Below, piece after piece: positions 8,334 through 15,199 of a stretch of DNA of 17,184 nt (within the stretch, counting starts at the first letter, position 1; every line of letters begins with the position of its first letter). This DNA comes from CAYLLT01 sp964591605 (lineage in GTDB: Bacteria > Planctomycetota > Phycisphaerae > UBA1845 > PWPN01), in the NCBI GenBank assembly GCA_964591605.1, contig CAZQEN010000149.1:1-17184 (forward strand), written 5' to 3'. A program made the position numbers and the translations under genes. The notes below the pieces were generated by a model. The model ran no database searches, had not been told where the DNA came from, and saw only the letters and a list, made by a program, of their open reading frames with translations.

Positions 8334-8474
8334 CCTTCTTGCCCATCCGTTGTGAGGGGTCTGGCAATTCCTGCGGGTTCTGCGGACCGGTCGGCGGGGT
8401 CCGGGAAATCGGCCGATGCTCCCGCGAATCCTTGGGGAGAAGGATAGGAGTGCGGTATCCGGCGGGCGAACAGA

Positions 8475-9611
8475 TCAGCCGGTCGACCGTTCGAGCAGGG
8501 TCGGCAGCACCCGGCCGCTGTCGAAGAACTGCTCGGCCAGATGGAGTGCCGTGCGTCGATGCTGCGGGTAGTCGCTGACGATGGCTTCGGCGCCGCAGGC
8601 GGCCTCGTGTACGTCGCGGAAGGTCACGACACCCTGACCGGTGGGCAGCCAGTCGGACAGGCCGGTATCCTGCAGGAGCGCCGGCCGGCCGGAGGCCAGA
8701 TAACAGACGGAGCGGTCGCTGAACCAGCCGCAGCGGGTGGCCACGTAGCCGTGTTTGGCGACGCCGAACTCGGCGAGGGATTGCTGGATGTAAGTGCGGT
8801 AGGCATCCGGAGTTTCGGATGCCCGCCAGCCCTCCGTCACGTGCCAGCCGTTCGACTCAAACGCCGGCGGAGCGGCGCCGGTCAGAGCAAGCTCGAACTG
8901 GATGCCGGTGTGCCGGGGGAGATCGAGGAGATGGGGGAATTCCCGGTCTTTGTTGCCGTAGCGCTGTCCGGCGTATGCGACCTCGCGGTAGCTCTTCCAT
9001 TGCATGATCGCGGTGAAGCGGCCCGCATCGCAGGAGGCCGGCGGCCATGCGGGGAGATAGACCGGCGGGACGGTCTTGAGCCATTCGCGGCCAGCCAGAG
9101 GCACCGGGCAATCGGGGGCGCCGAGCCGCTGGCCGATGGTGAACAGGCGGTCGCATCGCTCGACGGTTTGAACGAGGTCGCGCCTGCCGTTGGCGAGGTG
9201 GATCTGGGTGAAGGCGGGGTCCATGTCGATGAAGGCGCGGCGGCGGGGGGAGTCGTATTCGCTACGCCAGAGGGGGATGCCAATGGCCCGGATGAGCATG
9301 AGGTCTGCGTTGCGGCAGGCGTCGTGGAAGTCTTCGACGGGCATGCCCCGGGCATGCGGACCGGCGCGGTAGATCCATCGATCGCCGAAGCCGATGGGCT
9401 CCAGGCAGGCGTGCACATACTGGGTGGGGTATTCCAGAAGATCGGTCATCTCCTGGGTGTGCCAGTTGTAGACCCACGACTCTTCGCCGCATTCTTCGAG
9501 GTAGAGCACGTCGTGGCCGAGTGCGCGGAGACCGAGGAGGTACTGCATGTCGACCCATGCGTGGCCTCCCACGGGGAAGCGTCCGATGCTGCCGGCGAAA
9601 ATGATCCGCAT
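8475..9611 (-). CDS. GT-B type glycosyltransferase (CgeB-like), third of three paralogues
   Basis: A 378-residue cytoplasmic protein related to the two genes upstream. The N-terminal half begins with a Rossmann strand (MRIIFAGSIGRFPVGG) and LLGLRALGHDVLYLEE, typical of the acceptor-binding domain of GT-B enzymes. The C-terminal half has YGNKDREF (about 221), EFGVAKHGYV and GWFSDRSVCYLASGRP (about 294), then QDTGLSDWLPTG, which matches the sugar-nucleotide-binding domain of the glycosyltransferase group 1/CgeB-like family (PF13524 type). ATG at 9611 is preferred over TTG at 9632, which abuts the upstream stop: it has CAGGG 7 bases upstream and gives exactly the same length as the neighbouring paralogue. 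It is the last gene of the probable operon. Donor and acceptor are unknown. Confidence 0.8.
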   Translation of the reverse strand: MRIIFAGSIGRFPVGGHAWVDMQYLLGLRALGHDVLYLEECGEESWVYNWHTQEMTDLLEYPTQYVHACLEPIGFGDRWIYRAGPHARGMPVEDFHDACRNADLMLIRAIGIPLWRSEYDSPRRRAFIDMDPAFTQIHLANGRRDLVQTVERCDRLFTIGQRLGAPDCPVPLAGREWLKTVPPVYLPAWPPASCDAGRFTAIMQWKSYREVAYAGQRYGNKDREFPHLLDLPRHTGIQFELALTGAAPPAFESNGWHVTEGWRASETPDAYRTYIQQSLAEFGVAKHGYVATRCGWFSDRSVCYLASGRPALLQDTGLSDWLPTGQGVVTFRDVHEAACGAEAIVSDYPQHRRTALHLAEQFFDSGRVLPTLLERSTG

Positions 9612-9632
9612 ACACAGGCCCTGCTGTGGCAA

Positions 9633-10769
9633 CTAATCCATGGACCTTTCCAGAAGATCGGTCAGCACACGATTCGAGTCGAAACATTCCTCGGCGATCG
9701 CTCGGGCCGCCCGGCTGTGCCCCTCGCCATTCGAGCAGACCTCCCGGACGGCGGCGGCGGCTTCGTCCGGCGTGCGGAATGCGAGCAGGCCCCTGCCTGT
9801 GGGCAGATGGTCGCCAAATCCGGTGTCCTGGAGGATGACGGGACGGCCGGACGCGAGATAGCCGCTGCTGCGATCACTGAACCAACCGCATCGCGTCGTC
9901 ACGTATCCGTGTTTGGCGACGGAGAACTCTCCGCGCGATCTTCGGAGGTATTCCTGGTAGCTGTCCGGCGTGCGGGCGACCTGCATCGGATCGGCGATAC
10001 GCCAACCGCCGCTGCGCAAGCGCTCGCGGATGGATGCCGGCGCATGGAGGGCGAGCTCCATGGGTTCTCCGGTTTTCCGGGGAAAATCGAAATACGGCTC
10101 GAACTCGCGGTCCTTCTGGCCATAGACGCGCCCTCCGTACTCATGCTCGCCGTAGGCGGACCAGTTCATCACCGTTGTGAACGGGGCGGAGGGTTCGACC
10201 GGGACCGGCGACCACAGATCCAGCACCACCGGCTGGCGCGTCGGCAGCCATCGCGCACCGCCCTTGGGCATCGTACAGGCGTTGCGGTGGACGTTTTCGC
10301 CGTAGGTGAAGAGGCGGTGGTAGCTCGAGAAGGCGCCGCCCAGGCCGTGGGCCTTGATCTGCGTGAAGACCGGGTCGGTATCCACGAGTACGCGGCGGCG
10401 GCATTGTTCCAGTTCCGGGATGTTGTTGATGTTGCTCAGGTTGTAGTAGACGTCGCACTCGCGGCAGAACTGGGCGAGGCGTTCGCGCGGCCAGCCGTGG
10501 GCGGCGCCGGACTCGTCGAGATAGCACCAGCGGTCGTGCAGGCCGTGTGGGGCGAGCAGTTCGGCCAGATATGCGCGCCCGTAGGACGAGTCGGCGGTCA
10601 TCTCATGGCGCGACGGGTCGTAACAGGAGTTGTGCCAGCCGAAGTCCTCCAGGTAGACGACCTCGTGACCGAGGCGCTGGAAGCCCACCAGATACTGCAG
10701 ATGGTGCCACGAGAAGCCGCCGACCGGATAGCGGATGAGAAAACCGGAGCAGAGGATCTTGAGCGGCAA
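9633..10769 (-). CDS. GT-B type glycosyltransferase (CgeB-like), second of three paralogues
   Basis: A 378-residue protein with the same order of motifs as its two neighbours: MPLKILCSGFLIRYPVGG at the N-terminus, YLVGFQRLGHEVVYLED, DTDPVFTQIKAHGLGG in the middle, YGQKDREFEPYFDFPR (about 221), and GEFSVAKHGYVTTRCGW with FSDRSSGYLASGRPV (about 295) followed by QDTGFGDHLPTGRG. The start is TTG at 10769, supported by GGGGA 6 bases upstream and by the absence of any ATG in the first 50 codons. The gene starts 11 bases after the stop of the first paralogue and ends 21 bases before the ATG of the third. The C-terminal motifs argue for a retained NDP-sugar site; the sugar is unknown. A non-enzymatic role cannot be excluded. 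Confidence 0.8.
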   Translation of the reverse strand: MPLKILCSGFLIRYPVGGFSWHHLQYLVGFQRLGHEVVYLEDFGWHNSCYDPSRHEMTADSSYGRAYLAELLAPHGLHDRWCYLDESGAAHGWPRERLAQFCRECDVYYNLSNINNIPELEQCRRRVLVDTDPVFTQIKAHGLGGAFSSYHRLFTYGENVHRNACTMPKGGARWLPTRQPVVLDLWSPVPVEPSAPFTTVMNWSAYGEHEYGGRVYGQKDREFEPYFDFPRKTGEPMELALHAPASIRERLRSGGWRIADPMQVARTPDSYQEYLRRSRGEFSVAKHGYVTTRCGWFSDRSSGYLASGRPVILQDTGFGDHLPTGRGLLAFRTPDEAAAAVREVCSNGEGHSRAARAIAEECFDSNRVLTDLLERSMD

Positions 10770-10780
10770 GAACCGTCCCC

Positions 10781-11962
10781 TCAGTCAAGGCCGGCGCGGC
10801 GCATGAGGCTGGCCAGGACCTTTTCGGCGGCGAAATACTCATGGGCGATCTCCCGCGCCGCACGGGCGTTGCCCTCTTCGTCGGATGCGATGTCGTCGAC
10901 AGCGGCCAGGATATCTTCCAGGGTGTGAAAGCCGAAGAGGCCCTTGCCCGCCGGGATGTACCTGCTGAACGCCGTTTCCTGGGTGATGACCGGGCGGCCG
11001 GCGGCGAGATAGCAGGCGCTGCGGTCACTGAACCAGCCGGTGCGCGGGCGGACGTACTGATCGCGGGCGACGGTGAATTCGCCGCGCGACTGCTGGATGT
11101 AGTCGCGGTAGCGGTGCAGGTCGTTGGAGATTTCGACGGAGTTGGTGATCCTCCAACCGAGCCCATCGAGGCGGGCGTGGGTGTCCGGATTGAGCGTGGT
11201 GGCGAGCTCGAAAGCGGCGGCCGGGCGGCGCCGGGGCAGGTCCAGAAACTTCTCAAACTCGCGGTCCTTGGTCCAGTGGTAATCCTCGCCCTGGAAGCGG
11301 AGTGTTTTGCCTTTGTTGTGCCAGGTGGTGATCGTGGTGAACGGCGCATTTCGTGCCGGCGGCGGACTTTCCCATTGGTCCACGAGGACGGGCTGGCGGG
11401 TGGGCAGCCAGCGGAACGGGCCGGGAGGTACGAGACAGTCGGGCGAGCCGATGTTCTCGCCGAAGCTGAAGTGGGTGTCGTGCGCTTCCAGGTGCGAGAC
11501 CGCTTCGCGGTCGCCCTGGGCGTACCGCACCTGCCAGGCGAACGGATCCGATTCGACATAGATGCGCCGGCGGCAGGCGCGATGCTCGTCGCGCATCTCC
11601 TGGGCGCCGGTGACGTTCAGGAGGGCATCGGCGTCGCGGTAGAGCTGCAGGACGCGGCTTTCGCTCATCCCGAAGCACTGGCCGCCCTCAAACACGGTGC
11701 GGAACGTCCAGCGGCCCTCGAAGCCGTGGGCGTCGAGGATCGGTGCGATGGCCTTGACGTTGTTGGTGGCATCGACGGTGAGGCTGTTGATCGTGGGGTC
11801 GTAGACCATCCGGCCGGAGTCTTCGACGTAGTACACGTCGTAGCCCAGGCGGCGCAGCCCGACGAGGTAGTGCAGGAACTGATACGTCACGCCGGCGAGG
11901 GGATACCAGAAGAGGATGCCGGTCACGACGATGCGACCTCGACTGTCCGGTTTGTCGGGCAT
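10781..11962 (-). CDS. GT-B type glycosyltransferase (CgeB-like), first of three paralogues
   Basis: A 393-residue protein, first of the tandem glycosyltransferases in transcription order. Its motifs are GRIVVTGILFWYPLAGVTYQ, YLVGLRRLGYDVYYVED, ESDPFAWQVRYAQGD, FSFGENIGSPDC, WTKDREFEKFLDLPR (about 235) and GEFTVARDQYV with TGWFSDRSACYLAAGRPV (about 306), then QETAFSRYIPAGKG. It is the most divergent of the three: the AKHGY block is ARDQY, and QDTG is QETA. ATG at 11962 is preferred to TTG at 11977 because GGGAG lies 8 bases before it. Upstream is a 161-base heptamer-repeat region that separates it from the acyltransferase genes, so it may be transcribed from its own start or by read-through. 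Confidence 0.8.
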   Translation of the reverse strand: MPDKPDSRGRIVVTGILFWYPLAGVTYQFLHYLVGLRRLGYDVYYVEDSGRMVYDPTINSLTVDATNNVKAIAPILDAHGFEGRWTFRTVFEGGQCFGMSESRVLQLYRDADALLNVTGAQEMRDEHRACRRRIYVESDPFAWQVRYAQGDREAVSHLEAHDTHFSFGENIGSPDCLVPPGPFRWLPTRQPVLVDQWESPPPARNAPFTTITTWHNKGKTLRFQGEDYHWTKDREFEKFLDLPRRRPAAAFELATTLNPDTHARLDGLGWRITNSVEISNDLHRYRDYIQQSRGEFTVARDQYVRPRTGWFSDRSACYLAAGRPVITQETAFSRYIPAGKGLFGFHTLEDILAAVDDIASDEEGNARAAREIAHEYFAAEKVLASLMRRAGLD

Positions 11963-11999
11963 TTTGGGGTCTCCCAATGAGCCGGAGGCGATTCTGGGA

Positions 12000-12048
12000 A
12001 CGTGAGACGTTAGACGTTAGACGTTCGACGTGAGACGTGCGACGTTGG
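12000..12048 (+). repeat. Heptamer tandem array, left arm (7 units of ACGTNNG)
   Basis: Seven consecutive 7-bp units: ACGTGAG, ACGTTAG, ACGTTAG, ACGTTCG, ACGTGAG, ACGTGCG and ACGTTGG. The unit is the reverse complement of the units at 12069-12082 and 12114-12148, so the two sides form an inverted pair capable of a long imperfect hairpin or cruciform. Confidence 0.85.
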
Positions 12049-12068
12049 ATAGTTACCCGCGGGATTGT

Positions 12069-12148
12069 GTCTCACATCTCACCCCGGCGCGCCGGGACTT
12101 CGCTCCGCTCAGCATCTCAAATCTCACGTCTCACATCTCACGTCTGTA
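12069..12148 (-). repeat. Heptamer tandem array, right arm, with a central 14-bp GC palindrome
   Basis: Units GTCTCAC and ATCTCAC (12069-12082) are followed by the palindrome CCCGGCGCGCCGGG (12083-12096) and then ATCTCAA, ATCTCAC, GTCTCAC, ATCTCAC and GTCTGTA (12114-12148). These are the inverse of the left arm. The last four units overlap the stop codon and final residues (DVRCET) of the second acyltransferase gene. Confidence 0.8.
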
Positions 12149-12744
12149 CTCGAGCCAGCTCCTGTTCCCGGGCTCAGGCGACGGATCAGCCGCGGCGGAT
12201 TGCCGCCGACGACGGTATAGGGTTCCACATCCTGCGTGACGACGCTGCGAGCGCCGACGATGCTTCCTTTTCCGATGGTGACGCCGGGAAGAACGCAACT
12301 GTCGAAGCCGATCCAGACGTTGGATCCGATGCGGATCGGGCGGCTCAATCCGTCGCCTTCCAGGTAGCGCATGGATCGCCCGGCCGCCGCCTCGAGTTCG
12401 CGCCGGCGAGCGGCGGGCTGGGCCGAGAGGCGGTACGTATCCATCAGGACCACGCCCCATGCGATCAGCGAGTAGCTGCCGATCTCGATCTGCGTGTCGC
12501 AGATGATCCGGGCACCGTTGAGCAACACATAATCGCCGATGTCCACGCGGCCCTTCGGGCCCACGTCGAGCATATTGCCCAGATAGAGTGATGAACCTTC
12601 GCCGAAGGTCGCGCCGATCTCGCGGGTGCTGCGGAAGAGCAGAAAGCTGAAGGTGGTTTCGATGCAGGCCGACTCGTGGATGTGCACGTTCGACGGCACG
12701 ACACCGTTGTACCAGTCGCCTTCGATGCGTCGGTCGGGTGTCAT
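12124..12744 (-). CDS. Hexapeptide-repeat (left-handed beta-helix) acyltransferase-like protein lacking the usual catalytic His
   Basis: A 206-residue protein of the left-handed parallel beta-helix acyltransferase superfamily, whose members transfer acetyl or other acyl groups from acyl-CoA or acyl carrier protein to sugars and antibiotics. Repeated IGxxx / VxIGxY turns run through residues 60-100, and the typical C-terminal coil is IRIGSNVWIGF, VLPGVTIGKGSIVGA, SVVTQDV and VVGGNPPRLI. It is a clear paralogue of the upstream acyltransferase: they share the WxxGxxPxNV start and FRSxRE. The sister's DTDFHP motif is replaced by MDTYRLSAQ, putting Leu106 where His105 would be. The start is ATG at 12744 (GAGG 5 bases upstream), which overlaps the upstream TGA. 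The tail after LIRRL is encoded partly by heptamer repeat DNA and is probably not functional. Confidence 0.85.
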   Translation of the reverse strand: MTPDRRIEGDWYNGVVPSNVHIHESACIETTFSFLLFRSTREIGATFGEGSSLYLGNMLDVGPKGRVDIGDYVLLNGARIICDTQIEIGSYSLIAWGVVLMDTYRLSAQPAARRRELEAAAGRSMRYLEGDGLSRPIRIGSNVWIGFDSCVLPGVTIGKGSIVGARSVVTQDVEPYTVVGGNPPRLIRRLSPGTGAGSSTDVRCET

Positions 12745-13310
12745 GGCGGCCTCACGATCTCGGCGGGATTGCCCAGGGCGCGGCCACCCGGCGGCACGTC
12801 CCGCGTCACGAGTGCGCCGGGCTCGATCCAGGCTCCGCATCCGATCCGCACGCCCTTGAGAATGGTGGCATTGGGGCCGATCCAGACGTCGTCTTCGATG
12901 ATGACGGGGCGGCGGGCGATCGGCGGGCGCGGTTGGCCCTGGCCCAACGGCGAGCAGGCGATGGCGTCGGCGATGCGCTCGGCCGGCTCGATGGGGTGGA
13001 AATCGGTGTCGGCGATGCTGGCGTTCCACCCGATGACGACATAATGGCCGATCTGCAGCTCCATCTCGCAGAGCAACGTCGCATTCGTGAAGTAGCAGTA
13101 GCTTCCGATGGTCACGAGCCCGTCGCGGCCGATGGCGAAATGGACGCCGTCCATCGTGCAGTGCTCGCCGATGAGGAGGCCCGGCTCGCGCAGGCTGCGA
13201 AAGCGCTTGAAGGCATGGCCGGTGGTGATCACGCTGCCGCGCCCCACGCGGACATTGGGCGGGAGCGTACCGTCCGTCCAGCGGCCGGGCTCGTCGGTGC
13301 GCGGCGTCAT
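12741..13310 (-). CDS. Hexapeptide-repeat acyltransferase (LacA/Maa-like fold)
   Basis: A 189-residue left-handed beta-helix acyltransferase. Turns of hexapeptide repeats include VTIGSY, LQIGHY and the C-terminal block VIIEDDVWIGPNATIL, GVRIGCGAWIEPGALVTRDV and GNPAEIV, the classical signature of sugar and antibiotic O- or N-acetyltransferases. DTDFHPIEPAER at 101-112 supplies His105, matching the catalytic-His loop of LacA/Maa-type enzymes. ATG at 13310 is chosen because AAGGGAGGA lies immediately upstream and the codon overlaps the exporter stop (ATGA). The gene also overlaps the next acyltransferase by ATGA, so exporter and both transferases are probably translated as a coupled unit. A likely role is acylation of a glycan or glycosylated product made with the downstream glycosyltransferases; the exact substrate is unknown. 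Confidence 0.87.
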   Translation of the reverse strand: MTPRTDEPGRWTDGTLPPNVRVGRGSVITTGHAFKRFRSLREPGLLIGEHCTMDGVHFAIGRDGLVTIGSYCYFTNATLLCEMELQIGHYVVIGWNASIADTDFHPIEPAERIADAIACSPLGQGQPRPPIARRPVIIEDDVWIGPNATILKGVRIGCGAWIEPGALVTRDVPPGGRALGNPAEIVRPP

Positions 13311-15187
13311 GCGTCCTCCCTTGACACGTCGGGCGAGCCTTGCTCGTCGGCCGAGCGGAAGTGCAGCGTGCACAGCCGGGCATAAAAACCGTTACGCCAG
13401 GTCAGGTCGGAATGAGAGCCGATTTCCGTGATGCGGCCGCGGTCGAGGACGACGATCTGGGTCGCGCTGCGGATGGTCGAGAGTCGATGGGCGATGATGA
13501 AGGTGGTTCGGCCGTGCATGAGTCGGTGCAGGGCGTCGACGAGGTGGCTCTCGTTCCGGGCGTCGAGAGCGGAGGTGGGCTCGTCGAGGATGAGGATGGG
13601 GGCATCCTTGAGCAGGGCGCGGGCGATGCTGATGCGCTGTCGCTCGCCGCCCGAGAGGGTGGCGCCGCGTTCGCCGATGACGGTGTCGTAGCCCCGCGGG
13701 AGCTGCATGATGAAATCGTGGGCGTTGGCGGCGCGGGCGGCGGCCTCGATCCGGGCGGGGGAAGCTCCGGGCCGGCCGTAGGCGATGTTGGCGGCGATGC
13801 TGGTGGGGAAGAGGAAGGGTTCCTGGAGGACGATGGCGACGTTGTCGCGCAGGTTACGGAGTCGCAGATCCCGGGTGTCGATGCCGTCGATGAGCAGGCG
13901 GCCGTGCCAGGGATCGAAGAAGCGGGGGATGAGGCTGACCAGCGTGGACTTTCCGGCGCCGGAGGGGCCCACGATGGCGACGGTCTCACCGGGTGTGACA
14001 TCCAGATCGATGTTGTGGAGGACGGGCTGGCCTTCGTCGTAGCCGAAGGTGACGGATTCGAGGCGTACGTGTCCGGCGACGCGGCCGACCGCCTGCGCGC
14101 CCGGTCGATCCTGAACGTCGGGCTCGGCCATCAGGATGTCGAGTGCGCGACGGGCGCTGCCGATGGCCGAGGTCATGGACTGCGAGGTGTAGACGAGCGA
14201 TTCCAGCGGGGAGTAGAGCGCGGCCAGGTAGGTGATGAAGACGAGCATGCCGCCGACCGTCAGCTCTCCGGCGAGCACGCGATGGGCCCCGAGTCCGAGG
14301 ATCACCGCGGTGCCGGCGGCGGTCGTCAGGCCGACGAGCAGCTTGAAGGTGAGCTGTGTGCGTGTCGTGGACAGGGTGGCGACGATACTGGCCTCGCTGC
14401 CGGCGCGGAACTCGGCGTCGGTTTCGTCATGGCGGGCAAAGGCATGGATCACCGGCATCGCGGAGAACGTCCGCTCGACCATTGCGTAGAGGCGGCCCTC
14501 GGCCTCCTGCTGCTGGTAGCTGAGCTCGGCCATCGGCCCGGCGTATCGGCGCAGAATAAGGATCAGAACGGGCACGACGACCAGGCAGGCCAGCGTGAGC
14601 ACCTGATCGAGGGCCCAGAGAACGGCGAACATGGAGATCAACGTCAGCACCGATGTGAACACCGGGAGGAGGCCGGCACGTACGATGCTGGCGACGCAGG
14701 CCGAATCGCGCGCGACGCGGCGGATGGAATCGCCGACCGCGCGGCGATGGTGGAAGCGCAGGGACAGGCGCTGCAGATGAGCGAACAGCTCTTCCGCCAG
14801 ATCGAATGCGAGTCTGCGGCCCAGTCGCACCTCGGCCAGGGCCATGACCAGCGAGAGGGACCGCCCGATCAGGAATACGAGCACGGTGCCGACGACGCAC
14901 CAGACGACGAGATTCCAGGTGCTCTGGTTTCCGGGGAGCGACTCAAACAGGGCGGACACGCGGGGGCCGGGGTGCTTTCCGTACAGGCCGTTGTCGATCA
15001 GGATCTTCATCGGCCAGGGCTTGAGAAGATCAGTGGCGACGGCAACGACGGCAGTGGCGAGGACGGCGGCGAGGCTCTGCCAGCGGCGCAGCACACGCGT
15101 GAGCACCCAGCGGGCGAGCTGAGAGCGGGGGAGGGGGTGCTCTGGCATCCACCTCCTGGAAACGCTCGTTTGTTTCGCAGTCGCCAT
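13307..15187 (-). CDS. ABC exporter half-transporter (fused membrane and ATPase domains), second of pair
   Basis: A 626-residue ABC exporter of the MsbA/ABCB-like class with a six-helix membrane domain (about 30-330) and a C-terminal ATPase. Motifs are PWPMKILIDNGLY in the first helix region, Walker A GPSGAGKST (about 406-414), Q-loop LQEPFLFPTS, signature LSGGERQ (about 511), Walker B ILILDEPTSALD (about 531) and H-loop IIAHRLSTIR (about 563). All catalytic residues are intact, including the Glu after Walker B. ATG at 15187 is chosen over GTG at 15193 because GAGGAG sits 5 bases before it; the upstream exporter ends 12 bases earlier. Residues ~354-573 are encoded by DNA identical to the first exporter, whereas the membrane domains differ widely. 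It may form a heterodimer with its neighbour. Its stop overlaps the first acyltransferase start. Confidence 0.92.
   Translation of the reverse strand: MATAKQTSVSRRWMPEHPLPRSQLARWVLTRVLRRWQSLAAVLATAVVAVATDLLKPWPMKILIDNGLYGKHPGPRVSALFESLPGNQSTWNLVVWCVVGTVLVFLIGRSLSLVMALAEVRLGRRLAFDLAEELFAHLQRLSLRFHHRRAVGDSIRRVARDSACVASIVRAGLLPVFTSVLTLISMFAVLWALDQVLTLACLVVVPVLILILRRYAGPMAELSYQQQEAEGRLYAMVERTFSAMPVIHAFARHDETDAEFRAGSEASIVATLSTTRTQLTFKLLVGLTTAAGTAVILGLGAHRVLAGELTVGGMLVFITYLAALYSPLESLVYTSQSMTSAIGSARRALDILMAEPDVQDRPGAQAVGRVAGHVRLESVTFGYDEGQPVLHNIDLDVTPGETVAIVGPSGAGKSTLVSLIPRFFDPWHGRLLIDGIDTRDLRLRNLRDNVAIVLQEPFLFPTSIAANIAYGRPGASPARIEAAARAANAHDFIMQLPRGYDTVIGERGATLSGGERQRISIARALLKDAPILILDEPTSALDARNESHLVDALHRLMHGRTTFIIAHRLSTIRSATQIVVLDRGRITEIGSHSDLTWRNGFYARLCTLHFRSADEQGSPDVSREDA
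13468..14128 (-). repeat. 661-bp perfect direct repeat: ATPase domain, copy in second exporter
   Basis: I compared this stretch line by line with 15382-16042 (offset 1914, a multiple of 3) and found no difference. It encodes AEPDVQDRPG at one end through HRLSTIR at the other, the whole nucleotide-binding domain core. Identity stops abruptly at both edges (C against T at 13467/15381; CA against GG at 14129-14130/16043-16044). Confidence 0.95.
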
Positions 15188-15199
15188 CGTCACTCCTCT

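Larger units (their letters stand above)
7995..8474 (-). promoter_or_regulatory. 480-base spacer and leader between the third glycosyltransferase and the RTX gene
   Basis: No recognisable protein gene lies here. On the minus strand it contains, in order, the region just after the glycosyltransferase stop with a 6-bp hairpin (8428-8445, no T-tract), a near-consensus promoter (8307-8333), and a ~300-base untranslated leader. The leader has a structured U6-containing segment (8214-8266), a possible small ORF (7991-8119) and a strong GGAGGAGGA ribosome binding site just before 7994. Confidence 0.55.

Noticed and set aside
8428..8445. Hairpin ATCCTT/AAGGAT as terminator of the glycosyltransferase operon
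   Set aside because: The stem is only 6 bp and no T-tract follows on either strand, so termination is not supported.
8541..10928. A 795-codon plus-strand frame opposite the glycosyltransferases
   Set aside because: It is antisense to two well-supported glycosyltransferase genes and has no recognisable domain.
12000..12148. Possible CRISPR array
   Set aside because: The repeat unit is 7 bp, tandem and without spacers, and no cas gene is near.
12124..13383. A single 419-codon minus frame spanning both acyltransferases
   Set aside because: The upper part is an out-of-frame reading of the first acyltransferase (Arg/Pro/His-rich). The true second gene begins at ATG 12744 with an ATGA overlap.
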